From assembly GCA_942491735.1 (NCBI GenBank), contig CALOCN010000014.1, forward strand, positions 744,001 to 808,000: DNA of 64,000 nt. Reading direction: 5' to 3'. The first letter of the stretch is position 1, and each line of letters begins with the position of its first letter. Origin of the DNA: CALOCN01 sp942491735. Lineage in GTDB: Bacteria > Eisenbacteria > RBG-16-71-46 > JABDJR01. Under the pieces are notes generated by a model. It saw nothing but the letters and a program-made list of their open reading frames with translations, made no database searches and was not told the origin of the DNA. Of the stretch, positions 1 through 8,672 are shown piece after piece. The position numbers and the translations under genes are program-made.

Positions 1-1053
1 ACCCACGCTGATGCGGAGCGCGCCGGCCGATCCCGTTCCCAACGTCTCGTGGGCCATGGGAGCACACTGGGTTCCCCCCGCAACCAGGATGTCGCGCCTG
101 CCCAGGGCCGCCGCAAGCTCTCCCGGTGACCGCCCCTCCACGGTGAGAGCCAGGGTGGGCATGCGCGTACCGGGGGAGGCGGTCCCCAGAAGACGGACGC
201 CCGGGAGTTCGTTCAACGCGGAGGCCATGGCCGCGATCCGGCTTCGGGCCACGTCCAGGCGATCCGCGCGCTTGGGGGCGTCCAGCCACTCGATGCCGGC
301 CACGAGGCCGGCCAGGGCCGCGCGATCCACCGACCCCACGTCGCAGTACCCGGGCAGGGTCGCGCACTGGGCCGTGCCGCCGCCGTCCCGGGGCACTTCG
401 CACGCAGCGGCGGGGGAGGCCAGGGTCACCCCCGGGGCGATCACCAGCCCGCCGATTCCCCAGGGTGCCTGAGGTCCCTTGTGCCCCGTGAAGGCAAGGA
501 GGTCCGCCTCCTGTGTTTCCTGATCCATCGGCAACCAACCGGCAATCTGGGCCGCGTCGATCAGGCTCAACGCGCCGTACTCCCGCGCCAATCCCGTGAT
601 GGTTCGTACCGGAAGCCGCTCCCCGGTCACGTTGCCGGCGGCGGTCATCGCCACCAGCCGAACCCGCCCGCGCTCCAGGGCCGCCTCCAGCGCCTGGGGG
701 GCGACGGCGAGACCATCACCGGGAGGAATCACGATGACCTCGACTCCCCGATGAACCAGTTGCTGTACCGGGCGGGAGAGGGCATGGTGCTCCCAGCCGC
801 TGATCACCACCCGGTCGCCGGATTCCCATGGATGATCGGTGACCGCGACGTTCAGGGCCGTGGTCGCCCCGGGAGTGAGCAGGAGCCGGGCGGGGTCGGC
901 GACCCCGAGCCATCGGCACACCGCGGCATGATCGGCGGCGAAAGCGTCGGCCCACGTGTCCGGTGACGAGGCCAGGGTGCGGGCAACCGCGGCGCGGACC
1001 GGCTCCGGCTTGGGCCAGCTGGTGCCGGCTTGGTTGAGGTAGAGCATGCTCAT
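1..1053 (-). CDS. Class V aminotransferase (cysteine desulfurase/selenocysteine lyase-like), 3' end cut by window edge
   Basis: PLP-dependent fold-type I enzyme. The minus-strand frame is open from an ATG at 1053 (MSMLYLNQAG; a second in-frame ATG lies at 1047) to the left edge, 351 codons without a stop. The PLP-binding lysine is K192 in the motif TGHKG, preceded by the LIDAAQ block that holds the cofactor Asp. The RISVG segment at the edge is the usual run-up to the C-terminal YNT.xE region, so only about 25-35 residues are missing. Family members remove sulfur or selenium from cysteine or selenocysteine, or act as transaminases on small amino acids. No IscU or SufE partner is visible, so the substrate is open. 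Its start is only 64 bases from the divergent DUF389 gene. Confidence 0.88.
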   Translation of the reverse strand, partial: MSMLYLNQAGTSWPKPEPVRAAVARTLASSPDTWADAFAADHAAVCRWLGVADPARLLLTPGATTALNVAVTDHPWESGDRVVISGWEHHALSRPVQQLVHRGVEVIVIPPGDGLAVAPQALEAALERGRVRLVAMTAAGNVTGERLPVRTITGLAREYGALSLIDAAQIAGWLPMDQETQEADLLAFTGHKGPQAPWGIGGLVIAPGVTLASPAAACEVPRDGGGTAQCATLPGYCDVGSVDRAALAGLVAGIEWLDAPKRADRLDVARSRIAAMASALNELPGVRLLGTASPGTRMPTLALTVEGRSPGELAAALGRRDILVAGGTQCAPMAHETLGTGSAGALRISVG

Positions 1054-1116
1054 ACAATACAGACCTTGCCGATGGGCGAGGAGGATTCCAGGTGGAGACC
1101 GGGGGGGCATGAATCC

Positions 1117-2139
1117 ATGGCATTGCGTCTGATCGAGGCCACGCTTCCCAGGGAGGAGTGTGCGCGAATCCCCGATGCCCTGCAGGAGGTGCCCACCGTC
1201 CAGATCTGGACCTCCACCGCCGGCGATCAGCACGGCATGGTTCGGGTGCTTCTCGAGGCGGAACACGCCGAGGCCGTCTCGGACCTCCTGGCCCGGAGCT
1301 ATGCTTCCCGTCCCGGGTTTCGACTGGTCTCCATCGCGGTCGAGGCCACCATCCCATCCGTCGAGCCTCCCGACGAGGCGCCGGAGGGGCCCGAGACGGC
1401 CACGAAGCGACCCGGCTTCATTCGCCGGATCAGCCGGGAGGAACTCTACGAGGACCTCTCCCAGGCGAGTCGTCTCACTCCGGTCTACTTCATCACGGTG
1501 GTCCTCTCCACCGTGGTGGCGGCGGTGGGACTCATGGAGGGGGACATCGCGGTGGTCATCGGCGCCATGGTGATTGCTCCGTTGCTGGGACCCAACGTGG
1601 GCCTCTCCCTGGCCGCCACCCTGGGGGACCTCAAACTGGCCAAGCGTTCGCTGGTGGCCATCGCGGTGGGAATGACCACGGCCGCCGTTCTCTCCGTGGC
1701 CATGGGCGCCACCCTGGGAATCGATCCCCGGACCCCGGAGATCGACAGCCGTACCCATGTGAACATCCAGGACGTCATCCTGGCCCTGGCCGCGGGGGCG
1801 GCAGGGACGCTGGCTTTCACCACCGGTGTTCCCGCGGTCGTGGTGGGGGTCATGGTGGCGGTGGCGCTCCTCCCTCCCCTGGTCGTGGCCGGGCTGTTGA
1901 TCGGATCGGGCGAGGGGCCCCGGGCGTTGGGGGCGCTGGTGCTCATGCTCACCAACGTGACCTGCGTCAACCTGGCCGCGGTGGCCATGTTCCTCTTCCA
2001 GCGGGTTCGTCCCCGAACCTGGTGGGAAGCGCGGCGCGCCCGCAAGGCCACCCTGATCGCGGTGTCCAGCTGGATTCTCATGCTGACCGTTCTCGTCGCG
2101 GTGATCGTGTTCGGGGAACGGTTCTGGGAGGGTGAGTGA
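1117..2139 (+). CDS. DUF389 family membrane protein (TIGR00341-like)
   Basis: 340-aa protein. Residues 1-100 form a soluble ferredoxin-like N-terminal domain that starts MALRLIEATLP. It is followed by about six membrane segments rich in Gly and Ala, including the conserved run MVIAPLLGPN and a VPAVVVGVMVAVALLPP stretch. This layout is typical of the DUF389 family, whose function is unknown and which is often suspected to be transport-related. I chose the ATG at 1117 over the upstream 1030 candidate because the family N-terminus begins there. Its stop overlaps the next start as TGATG, so the two are probably translated together. Confidence 0.88.
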   Translation: MALRLIEATLPREECARIPDALQEVPTVQIWTSTAGDQHGMVRVLLEAEHAEAVSDLLARSYASRPGFRLVSIAVEATIPSVEPPDEAPEGPETATKRPGFIRRISREELYEDLSQASRLTPVYFITVVLSTVVAAVGLMEGDIAVVIGAMVIAPLLGPNVGLSLAATLGDLKLAKRSLVAIAVGMTTAAVLSVAMGATLGIDPRTPEIDSRTHVNIQDVILALAAGAAGTLAFTTGVPAVVVGVMVAVALLPPLVVAGLLIGSGEGPRALGALVLMLTNVTCVNLAAVAMFLFQRVRPRTWWEARRARKATLIAVSSWILMLTVLVAVIVFGERFWEGE

Positions 2140-2858
2140 TGGTGACGCCGTCGGTCGGGGTGACCGTTGCCTTCGTGGTCCTGGTCCTGGGCCTGGCTTC
2201 GCTCTTTGTCCATGCCGTTGCGGTGGGAGCGGCTCCCCGCGGAGAATCGTCCGGCGCGACGTGGCGATGGCGGTGGGTCGCCATCCTGATCGGGCTGCTC
2301 TGGCTGGTTCCGCCCGCCTTGGCGGCGCGTGCGGGGGTCCTGGGTCGTTTCGATACGATGCCACCCCCGCTCCTGATCATGATGGCAACGCTCACCCTCG
2401 GTACGGTGCTGGTGGCCCTGTCGCCGCTGGGAACCCGGTTGGTGCAAGGACTGTCCCTGGCCTGGCTGGTGGGGTTCCAGGCCTTTCGCATCCCGGTGGA
2501 GCTGATTCTCCACCGTCTGTTCACCGAGGGCGTCATCCCGGTGCAGATGACCTATGCCGGGTTCAACTTCGACATCGTCTCGGGGATCCTCGCCGCTCTC
2601 TTGGCCGGGGTGCTGGCCCGGCGACGCGTGCCCGGGTGGCTGGTGATGAGCTGGAACATCCTGGGACTGGTGCTCCTTGGAACCATCGTGGCGATCGCCC
2701 TGTTCTCCGCGCCGGTTCCGTTTCGCCGGTTCATGAACGAACCGGCCAACCTGCTTCCCGCGGTGTTCCCCTGGGTCTGGCTCCCAACGCTGCTCGTCAT
2801 GGGGGCCCTGTTCGGACATGTACTGGTTTTTCGGAAGCTGGCCACGCGGGAGCGGTAA
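2139..2858 (+). CDS. Conserved seven-helix membrane protein of unknown function
   Basis: About 239 aa with seven predicted hydrophobic helices. A conserved-looking centre between helices 4 and 5 reads FQAFRIPVEL, then HRLFTEGVIP and MTYAGFNFDI. I know this arrangement from widespread uncharacterised integral membrane proteins, but no reaction is established. The ATG at 2139 overlaps the stop of the DUF389 gene; a GTG at 2136 is the only nearby alternative. Co-translation with DUF389 suggests a shared membrane role. Confidence 0.8.
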   Translation: MVTPSVGVTVAFVVLVLGLASLFVHAVAVGAAPRGESSGATWRWRWVAILIGLLWLVPPALAARAGVLGRFDTMPPPLLIMMATLTLGTVLVALSPLGTRLVQGLSLAWLVGFQAFRIPVELILHRLFTEGVIPVQMTYAGFNFDIVSGILAALLAGVLARRRVPGWLVMSWNILGLVLLGTIVAIALFSAPVPFRRFMNEPANLLPAVFPWVWLPTLLVMGALFGHVLVFRKLATRER

Positions 2859-2880
2859 CGTAGCTGTGAAGGAGAACCCC

Positions 2881-3435
2881 ATGACGACCCGCAAGGAGCT
2901 CGAAGCCGGGCTGCCCCACATCCAGGCCTCGTCCCGCGATTCCGGCGTGATCGAGATGATCGTCCGACGCCCGGCGACGGGAGAGCGCGAGGTGCTGGAG
3001 GCGGGGCGACTGGATGTCCGGGTGGGCCTGGAAGGAGACATGTGGGCGGTGCGCCCCGGCTCCAGGACTCCCGACGGCGGTCCGGATCCGGACAAGCAGG
3101 TCACCCTGATGAACTCGCGACTCATCCAGCTGATCGCCGGATCCAGGGAGTCCTGGCCGCTGGCCGGGGATCAGCTCTACGTGGACCTGGACCTGAGCGC
3201 GGCCAACCTCCCTCCGGGGACGCGGCTCACCGTGGGTGAGGGTGAGGTCGAGATCGAGATCACCGCCAAACCCCACACCGGATGCGCCAAGTTCGTTGAA
3301 CGGTTCGGCGTGGAGGCGGCGAAGTTCGTCAACTCGCAAGCGGGCCGCGCCTTGAATCTCCGGGGAGTCAACGCGCGGGTGTTGCGATCCGGTACTGTCC
3401 GCCGCGGCGATACCGTCGTGAAATCGGTGAGCTAG
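2881..3435 (+). CDS. MOSC domain-containing protein
   Basis: 184-aa soluble protein. It shows the MOSC beta-barrel signatures: early Gly-rich strands (GLEGDMWAVRPG), QVTLMNSRLI, the acidic GDQLYVDLDLS strand, and the C-terminal TAKPHTGCAKF segment with the conserved Cys used for sulfur or molybdenum-cofactor chemistry. MOSC proteins are related to the sulfurase domain of Moco sulfurase and to YiiM-type reductases; the substrate here is unknown. The ATG at 2881 is preceded by a good AAGGAG. The stop shares four bases with the convergent ferredoxin stop (CTAG). Confidence 0.88.
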   Translation: MTTRKELEAGLPHIQASSRDSGVIEMIVRRPATGEREVLEAGRLDVRVGLEGDMWAVRPGSRTPDGGPDPDKQVTLMNSRLIQLIAGSRESWPLAGDQLYVDLDLSAANLPPGTRLTVGEGEVEIEITAKPHTGCAKFVERFGVEAAKFVNSQAGRALNLRGVNARVLRSGTVRRGDTVVKSVS

Positions 3436-3845
3436 TCGGGGTGGGGCAGGATCCGTTGCGCGATCAGGTGATCGGTCACGATACGGCCGTGGATGAGGTG
3501 CTCCTGGATGATGCGTTCCAACGCCTCGGGGTCGCATTGCCCATACCAGGTGCCCTCCGGGTAGACCACGGCAATGGGGCCCCCTTCGCAGATGCGCAGG
3601 CAGTTGGCCTTGGTGCGGAAGATCCCCCCCTGCTCGGAGAGCCCCAACTCCTTGAGCCGACTCTTGAGATAACTCCAGGCTTCCAGCGATCGCTCCCGAT
3701 CACAACACTTGGGTTTGGTCTGGTCGCAGCAGAGCAGGATGTGACGCCGGGTCACGTGGAGCCCCAGGGCCTCCGCGTTCCTTTGCTGTCGGGTCCTGGT
3801 TTCCTCGGGGATGCCGGATGGGGTCATGATGATCAAGGCTAGCAT
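3432..3845 (-). CDS. Thioredoxin-like (2Fe-2S) ferredoxin
   Basis: 137 aa. The core begins RRHILLCC and runs through PKCCDRE to KANCLRICEGGP.AVVYPEG, placing four or more cysteines as in thioredoxin-fold [2Fe-2S] ferredoxins of the (2Fe-2S) ferredoxin domain family. These carry electrons or help regulate cobalamin and related pathways; the partner is not evident here. Two starts are possible, 3845 (MLALIIM) and 3827. The start region overlaps the divergent DUF1287 start, so promoters for the two genes must lie inside each other's coding sequence. Confidence 0.85.
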   Translation of the reverse strand: MLALIIMTPSGIPEETRTRQQRNAEALGLHVTRRHILLCCDQTKPKCCDRERSLEAWSYLKSRLKELGLSEQGGIFRTKANCLRICEGGPIAVVYPEGTWYGQCDPEALERIIQEHLIHGRIVTDHLIAQRILPHPD

Positions 3846-4494
3846 ACGCCGCGAGGCGGCGATCCGTCCGAGTGTGCGCGGGGCGGTCCTGGTTGCACTG
3901 ACGGTGTCGAGTCTGTTTCCAGGGGATCTGCAGGCCCAGGACAGAACCCCGGTGACTCCCGAGGCCTTGGCCGCGGCCGCGCTGGAGCGGACCGCGCATC
4001 GGGTGACCTACGACGGGTCGTATCGTTCCATCGCCTATCCCTGGGGGGATGTTCCGGACAGTCTCGGGGTGTGTACGGATGTGGTGATTCGCAGCTACCG
4101 GGCGTTGGGGATCGATCTGCAGCGTCTGGTGCACGAGGACATGGTGCGTCACTTCGATGCGTACCCCGACATCTGGGGCGCGACGCGTCCGGATCGCAAT
4201 ATCGATCATCGGCGTGTACCCAACCTGCAGGTCTTCTTCACGCGGCACGGAAAGCGATTCCCGGTCACGGATCAAGCGGGCGACTACCGGGCCGGCGACC
4301 TGGTGACCTGGATGCTTCCCGGGAATCTGCCTCACATCGGGATCGTTGCCGGCGGAAGGTCGATCGACGGCGCCCGTAACCTGATCATCCATAATGTTGG
4401 TGCGGGGCCGAGGGTCGAGGACGTACTCTTCGCCTACCCCGTCACCGGTCACTATCGATTCCTTCCCGACTCCACCCAGGGAGACCCACAATGA
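3826..4494 (+). CDS. DUF1287 domain-containing exported protein
   Basis: About 222 aa with an N-terminal hydrophobic export signal (VLVALTVSSLF) ending near LQAQ. The mature part carries the DUF1287 landmarks: YDGSYRSIAYPWGDVP, the GVCTDVVIRSYRALG block with a catalytic-type Cys, and LPHIGIVAGG with a conserved His. The fold is related to NlpC/P60 cysteine hydrolases, so cell-wall or amide hydrolysis is a fair inference but unproven. The start is either 3826 or 3829; 3811 would extend it by five residues. The stop overlaps the DinB start as ATGA. Confidence 0.85.
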   Translation: MMIKASIRREAAIRPSVRGAVLVALTVSSLFPGDLQAQDRTPVTPEALAAAALERTAHRVTYDGSYRSIAYPWGDVPDSLGVCTDVVIRSYRALGIDLQRLVHEDMVRHFDAYPDIWGATRPDRNIDHRRVPNLQVFFTRHGKRFPVTDQAGDYRAGDLVTWMLPGNLPHIGIVAGGRSIDGARNLIIHNVGAGPRVEDVLFAYPVTGHYRFLPDSTQGDPQ

Positions 4495-4997
4495 ATCTGA
4501 ATCAGACCCTGCTTCCCGAGTTCGACATCGAGATGGCCAACACGCGCAAGACCCTCGAGCGCCTTCCCCAGGACAAGTGGGATTGGACGCCGCACGAGAA
4601 GTCCATGACGCTCCAGGGACTGGCTTCCCATATGGCCAACCTGCCCATCTGGGGGGAAATGGCCGTCCGGGAGGATGGTTTCGACGTGGCTCCCAAGGAC
4701 GGGGAGCCGTTCTCCACCCCGCAGTTGGGTTCCCCGGCCGAAGTGCTGAGCGCCTTCGACACCAACATCGCGGCCGCGCGCGCCGCGCTGGAATCCGCCT
4801 CGAACGAAGTGCTCATGGGGCCATGGTCACTCCTCCAGGGGGGGGAGACGCTCTTCACCATGCCGCGCATGGCGGTCCTGCGCAGCTTCGTCATGAACCA
4901 CATGATCCATCATCGGGCGCAGCTCGGCGTCTACCTGCGGATCAACGATGTCCCGTTGCCGTCGGTGTATGGTCCCACCGCCGACGAACAGATGTAG
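4491..4997 (+). CDS. DinB family protein
   Basis: 168 aa, all-helical. It opens with a helix of the form LPEFDIEMANTRKTLERLP and has the family metal-ligand pattern: a His in the KSMTLQGLASHMANLP helix and HMIHHRAQLGVYLR near the C-terminus. DinB/YfiT proteins are four-helix metal-binding hydrolases or thiol-transferases (bacillithiol or mycothiol type). Nothing here specifies the thiol. The ATGA overlap with the upstream DUF1287 gene indicates one transcript. Confidence 0.9.
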   Translation: MNLNQTLLPEFDIEMANTRKTLERLPQDKWDWTPHEKSMTLQGLASHMANLPIWGEMAVREDGFDVAPKDGEPFSTPQLGSPAEVLSAFDTNIAAARAALESASNEVLMGPWSLLQGGETLFTMPRMAVLRSFVMNHMIHHRAQLGVYLRINDVPLPSVYGPTADEQM

Positions 4998-5036
4998 GGG
5001 GGCCGGAGACCCACTCCTCGGGGGAAAGGATCGACC

Positions 5037-5324
5037 ATGTGCCGGAATATCCGAACGCTGTTCAACTTCGCGCCGCCGGCAACCCATGACGAGGTGGAAG
5101 CGGCTTCGCTGCAGTTCGTACGCAAGCTCAGCGGGTTCACCAAACCCTCCCGGGCCAACGAGGAAGCCTTTGCCCGCGCGGTGGAGGACGTGGCCCGGGT
5201 TGCGGAGCGGCTCCTGGCCGAGTTGGTGACCTCGGCCGAGCCCAGGAACCGCGACGAGGAGGCGGCCAAGGCGAAGGCGCGGGCGGCCAAGCGTTTTGGC
5301 CCTCGGGGGGTCCAGGCTGGATAG
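5037..5324 (+). CDS. DUF2277 family protein
   Basis: 95-aa protein beginning MCRNIRTLFNF and continuing PPATHDEVEAASLQFVRKLSG, which is the near-invariant N-terminus of DUF2277. A helical charged C-terminal tail (RDEEAAKAKARAAKRFG) follows. No function is known for the family. A purine-rich GGGGGAAAGGA lies just upstream of the ATG. The 3' end overlaps the following methyltransferase by up to 29 bases. Confidence 0.9.
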   Translation: MCRNIRTLFNFAPPATHDEVEAASLQFVRKLSGFTKPSRANEEAFARAVEDVARVAERLLAELVTSAEPRNRDEEAAKAKARAAKRFGPRGVQAG

Positions 5325-6063
5325 GAACCGGTTTACCCTGATCGGTCACGAGGGATTCCGGTATTGGAACCCGGTCAATCCCACCGTTCTGGATTCCTGG
5401 GCCGACGCACTGCCCCTGGACTCCTCGCACACGGTTCTCGACGTGGGCTGTGGGCGGGGCGAACTCCTGGTGCGGCTGGCGTCGCAACATGCGGTGCATG
5501 CGGTGGGATTCGATACCAATCCCCTGGCTCTGGCTCTCGCCCGCGAGCTCGCAATCGAGCAGGGGGTGGAGGACCGGGTTTCGCTTCGCGAAGCACCCTT
5601 CTCGGTCAGCGCCCTGGAGGGACGCCGCTTCGACCTGGTCGTCTGCGTGGGCTCCATCCACGCGGTGGGGTCCTTCGCGGATGCGCTGGGCACCCTGGCC
5701 GGGGTGCTGCGGCCGGGTGGGCGACTGCTGGTCGCGGAGGGGTACTGGAAACAACCACCCCATCCGGAATATCTGGCTGCCTTGGAGGCCAACCCCGACG
5801 ACCAGCTTACCCATGAGGGAAACATGGAGCTGGCACGTGCGCACGGCCTGGAAGTGATGGCCGAGTACCGCACCGACCTTGCCTCCTGGGATCGATACGA
5901 GGATGGGTACGCCGGCAACGTGATGGAATTCATCGAGACGCACCCCGATGACCCCGACGTCGACGCCATGCGGGAGCGGATCGTTCCCTGGCGCAGGGCC
6001 TACCTCCGATGGGGCCGGGATACCCTGGGGTTTGCCATGTATCTCCTTGCAACCGCCTCCTGA
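5296..6063 (+). CDS. Class I SAM-dependent methyltransferase
   Basis: Up to 255 aa from a TTG at 5296. No ATG or GTG occurs before the domain, so the start is uncertain. The Rossmann-fold signatures are clear: motif I HTVLDVGCGRGELL near residue 50, the acidic end of beta-2 in GFDTNPLALA, DLVVCVGSIHAVG (motif IV region) and LRPGGRLLVAEGYW. The C-terminal half carries a YEDGYAGNVMEF segment. The substrate is not predictable. It overlaps DUF2277, so it depends on the same transcript. Confidence 0.87.
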   Translation: MALGGSRLDRNRFTLIGHEGFRYWNPVNPTVLDSWADALPLDSSHTVLDVGCGRGELLVRLASQHAVHAVGFDTNPLALALARELAIEQGVEDRVSLREAPFSVSALEGRRFDLVVCVGSIHAVGSFADALGTLAGVLRPGGRLLVAEGYWKQPPHPEYLAALEANPDDQLTHEGNMELARAHGLEVMAEYRTDLASWDRYEDGYAGNVMEFIETHPDDPDVDAMRERIVPWRRAYLRWGRDTLGFAMYLLATAS

Positions 6064-6090
6064 ATCCGGGGGGGGATGCGTCGACTTCGA

Positions 6091-6120
6091 TTGCTGCAAC
6101 TTGTGGATTCCGTGTTAACT
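6091..6120 (+). promoter_or_regulatory. Candidate sigma-70 promoter for the RRM gene
   Basis: TTGCTG (6091-6096) and TTAACT (6115-6120) are separated by 18 bases. They sit in the only AT-richer patch of the 209-base leader before the RNA-binding protein. A transcript from here would have a 5' UTR of about 145 bases. The match is moderate, so this is a candidate only. Confidence 0.35.
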
Positions 6121-6272
6121 TACCCCCCTCAGGGCCTGACCGGCCCTGCGCGCCCCGAACGTATCGTTCCCGGTGGCGAGACGATTGGCGACGCTTCCTG
6201 ACAAAGCCCGGCGTTCGGCTGGGGGGTCCGTTGTTCGGAGGAGGTCGTCTCGAAGCTGAAGGAGTTGATCGC

Positions 6273-6554
6273 GTGAATATCTACGTGGGGAATCTTCCCT
6301 ACTCTATTTCCGAGGACGATCTTCGCGGTGCGTTCGCGGAATTCGGCCAAGTTGATTCCGCAAAGATCATCATGGATCGTGATACGGGACAGTCCAAGGG
6401 ATTCGGTTTCGTCGAGATGCCCGACAGTGGCGAGGCCCAGGCCGCCATCCAGGGAATGGACGGAACCACCCTCGGTGGTCGCCAGCTCAAGGTCAACGAA
6501 GCTCGCCCCAAGCCGCAAGGTGGACGGGGAGGTGGGGGTGGCGGCTGGAACTAG
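6273..6554 (+). CDS. RRM-type RNA-binding protein, glycine-rich tail
   Basis: 93 aa starting at GTG 6273 (MNIYVGNLPYSI) after a GAAGGAG. It contains both RNP motifs: RNP2 IYVGNLPY near residue 3 and RNP1 KGFGFVEM near residue 43. A Gly-rich C-terminus of about 12 residues (GGRGGGGGGWN) follows. Proteins of this size and form are the bacterial counterparts of glycine-rich RNA-binding proteins, often cold-induced and acting as RNA chaperones. It stands alone between its own leader and a strong terminator, so it is probably monocistronic. The long leader could allow post-transcriptional control, which is inference. Confidence 0.93.
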   Translation: MNIYVGNLPYSISEDDLRGAFAEFGQVDSAKIIMDRDTGQSKGFGFVEMPDSGEAQAAIQGMDGTTLGGRQLKVNEARPKPQGGRGGGGGGWN

Positions 6555-6583
6555 CCGTCCCTGACCTGATCCGGATCGACATG

Positions 6584-6612
6584 GCCCCCGCTTCGGCGGG
6601 GGCTGTTTTATT
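6584..6612 (+). terminator. Strong intrinsic terminator
   Basis: A perfect 8-bp GC stem (6584-6591 with 6596-6603) is closed by a TTCG tetraloop and followed by TGTTTTATT. It ends the RRM transcript and separates it from the HAD operon. Confidence 0.9.
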
Positions 6613-6658
6613 GGGATGTATCCATAGGGTGCCCAGGGCCTCGTGTTACTTTTTCCCC

Positions 6659-7315
6659 GTGATCCTCCTCGACCTGGACGGCACCATCACGGACCCCGCC
6701 CCGGGCATGTTGCGGTCGTTGCGTCACGCTTTCGAGACGCTTGGACATCCCTGCCCGGATCCGGACCGTCTGAGGGCCTGTATCGGTCCACCTCTTCAGC
6801 AATCCTTTGCGCAGATCCTGGAAACCGAGGACCCGGAACGTATCGCGGCCGCGGTCGAGGCATACCGCGTCTACTACCGCGATCGTGGTCTCACCGAAGC
6901 AACGGTCTGCACGGGGATCCCCGACCTGCTCTCGGTGCTTGCCGATCGCGGGTGGCCGCTCCGTCTTGCCACCTCCAAGCCCTGGATCTTTGCCGAGCGG
7001 GTGCTCCGCCACTTCGGCCTTCGGGATCGGTTCGAGGCTGTCCACGGCGCGGAGCTTTCCGGGGAGTTCTCGGACAAGGCCGAGCTGCTTTCGTTCGTTG
7101 TGCCGTCCCTGGACCTGGATCCCGCCGGGGTCTGGATGATCGGGGATCGCATGCACGATGTGCGGGCCGGTCGCGCGTTGGGCCTGCACACCGCAGGGGT
7201 CCTATGGGGGTATGGGGACCGGGCCGAACTCGAGGGTGCCGGTGCCGAGCATGTGGTCGGGTCGCCGGCGGAACTCCTGGATCTGGTTGGGTCCCCCCGG
7301 GATTGTGTCGCGTGA
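6659..7315 (+). CDS. HAD-family hydrolase, phosphoglycolate phosphatase-like
   Basis: 218 aa from GTG 6659; the frame also offers an earlier GTG at 6629. Motif I DLDGTITDP lies at the extreme N-terminus and includes the nucleophile and acid/base Asp pair. The cap resembles Gph/PGMB enzymes (IGPPLQQSFAQIL). Motif II is LATSKPW, and motifs III/IV are K in SDKAELL and MIGDRMHDVRAGRALG. Family members dephosphorylate small sugar phosphates or phosphoglycolate in the cytosol. It is the first gene of an operon whose next start overlaps its stop (GTGA). Confidence 0.88.
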   Translation: MILLDLDGTITDPAPGMLRSLRHAFETLGHPCPDPDRLRACIGPPLQQSFAQILETEDPERIAAAVEAYRVYYRDRGLTEATVCTGIPDLLSVLADRGWPLRLATSKPWIFAERVLRHFGLRDRFEAVHGAELSGEFSDKAELLSFVVPSLDLDPAGVWMIGDRMHDVRAGRALGLHTAGVLWGYGDRAELEGAGAEHVVGSPAELLDLVGSPRDCVA

Positions 7316-7845
7316 GTGCTCCGCGTGACCCTCTTCCGCAGCTGTTGGACCTTCACCACGAGGTGGATGCGGCCACCCGTCCCCTGGAGACCCTCCATGC
7401 CGAACGGCTCCAGTGTCGCCGTGGCTGTTCCGCCTGCTGCGTGGATGACATCACCGTGTTCGGGGTGGAGGCGGAACGCATTCGCACCCGGCACGCGGAG
7501 CTCCTCTCCCGGGGCGCGCCGCATCCGCCCGGAGCCTGCGCGTTCCTGGACACGGAGGGCGCGTGTCGCATCTATGCGGACCGTCCCTATGTTTGCCGAA
7601 CCCAGGGGCTGCCGTTGCGCTGGACGGAGGAAGGCGCGACCCGGACCGTGGAGTATCGCGACATCTGTGAACTGAACGAGACAGGGGATCCGCTCGAGAC
7701 GCTCCCCGTCGAAGCATGCTGGACCCTGGGTCCCTTCGAGGGGCGGCTGGCCGTCCTTCAGTCCACCCGCGGTGAGGGGGGCATGGAGCGGATCCCGCTC
7801 CGCGATCTCTTCGCCGCCACCCCCGGGCCGGCGATTGAAGAGTAG
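7312..7845 (+). CDS. YkgJ family cysteine cluster protein
   Basis: 177 aa from GTG 7312. The N-terminal cluster CRRGCSACCVDD and two later cysteines (GACAFLDTEGACRIY, YVCRTQG) match the Fe-S/zinc cysteine cluster of YkgJ (CxxCC) proteins. A terminal EACWTLGPF supplies another Cys. The biochemical role of the family is unresolved; a metal-cluster or oxidoreductase function is usual speculation. The start overlaps the HAD stop by four bases, and the following methyltransferase begins two bases after its stop. Confidence 0.87.
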   Translation: MSAPRDPLPQLLDLHHEVDAATRPLETLHAERLQCRRGCSACCVDDITVFGVEAERIRTRHAELLSRGAPHPPGACAFLDTEGACRIYADRPYVCRTQGLPLRWTEEGATRTVEYRDICELNETGDPLETLPVEACWTLGPFEGRLAVLQSTRGEGGMERIPLRDLFAATPGPAIEE

Positions 7846-7847
7846 CC

Positions 7848-8561
7848 ATGTACGACGACGACCTGGCACACATCCATGACTCGGGTTTTGCCTTCCACTC
7901 CCAGGGATTGGCTCCAGGCCTACTGCAGTGGTTGCGGGAGTGGGGTCTCGAGGGCGGGCATGTCCTGGACCTCGCATGCGGCAGCGGCATCTGGGCGGCG
8001 AAGCTGACCCGCGCCGGGTATCGGGTGACCGGGATCGATCAGTCGACGTCCATGGTGGGGCTCGCCCGTCGCGCCGCGTCCCGGGGTCGGTTCCGTACCG
8101 GTTCCCTGTGGGAGGCGGCGCTTCCCGCCTGTGATGCCATCACCATCCTTGGCGAAGGCGTCAACTACCTCGGCCCGGGACGCCCGCCTTCCGTACGCCG
8201 GTTGGCCCGGCGTCTGTTTACCGCCCTGGCTCCCGGAGGTTTGCTCTTCCTGGACGCGGCGGGGCCCGGGCGGTTCCGGCCCCCAGCCCGGCGTTTCTGG
8301 GAGGATCGGGACTGGGCCCTCCTCGCCGCGTTCCGCGAGGACCGCGTCCGTCGGCGGCTCACTCGCGACCTGGTGACCTTCCGGCGCGAGGGAGGATCCT
8401 GGCGGCGCCATACCGAGCTTCATACCCTGAGACTATTTCCCCCGGCGGAGTTGGCCGGAGCCCTCCGTCAGGCCGGATTCCGGGTGAGGCTGGTCCGGAC
8501 AGTGGGTGCCTATCGGCTGCCCCGGGGGTTGCACGGCTACCTGGCCCGCAGACCGGACTAG
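7848..8561 (+). CDS. Class I SAM-dependent methyltransferase
   Basis: 237 aa. Motif I is VLDLACGSGIWAAKL near residue 40, then TGIDQSTSMVGLAR (beta-2 Asp), ITILGEGVNYLG at the motif IV position, and LAPGGLLFLDAAG. The C-terminus GYLARRPD is basic. Methyl acceptor unknown. It sits two bases behind the YkgJ gene and is co-transcribed with it. It is distinct in sequence from the methyltransferase at 5296-6063. Confidence 0.87.
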   Translation: MYDDDLAHIHDSGFAFHSQGLAPGLLQWLREWGLEGGHVLDLACGSGIWAAKLTRAGYRVTGIDQSTSMVGLARRAASRGRFRTGSLWEAALPACDAITILGEGVNYLGPGRPPSVRRLARRLFTALAPGGLLFLDAAGPGRFRPPARRFWEDRDWALLAAFREDRVRRRLTRDLVTFRREGGSWRRHTELHTLRLFPPAELAGALRQAGFRVRLVRTVGAYRLPRGLHGYLARRPD

Positions 8562-8672
8562 GATCGCCGCGCTTGGAGAGTCCGGGTGGGAACGGTATCC
8601 TTCGGGTGACGATCGTTACGAGGGATGAAGACCGGTACGACGTGTCCTCGATGGCAGGGCAGTGGAGGCGGC

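Noticed and set aside
1158..2135. Long Gly/His-rich plus-strand frame
   Set aside because: It is an out-of-frame shadow of the DUF389 gene with low-complexity composition typical of GC-rich antisense frames.
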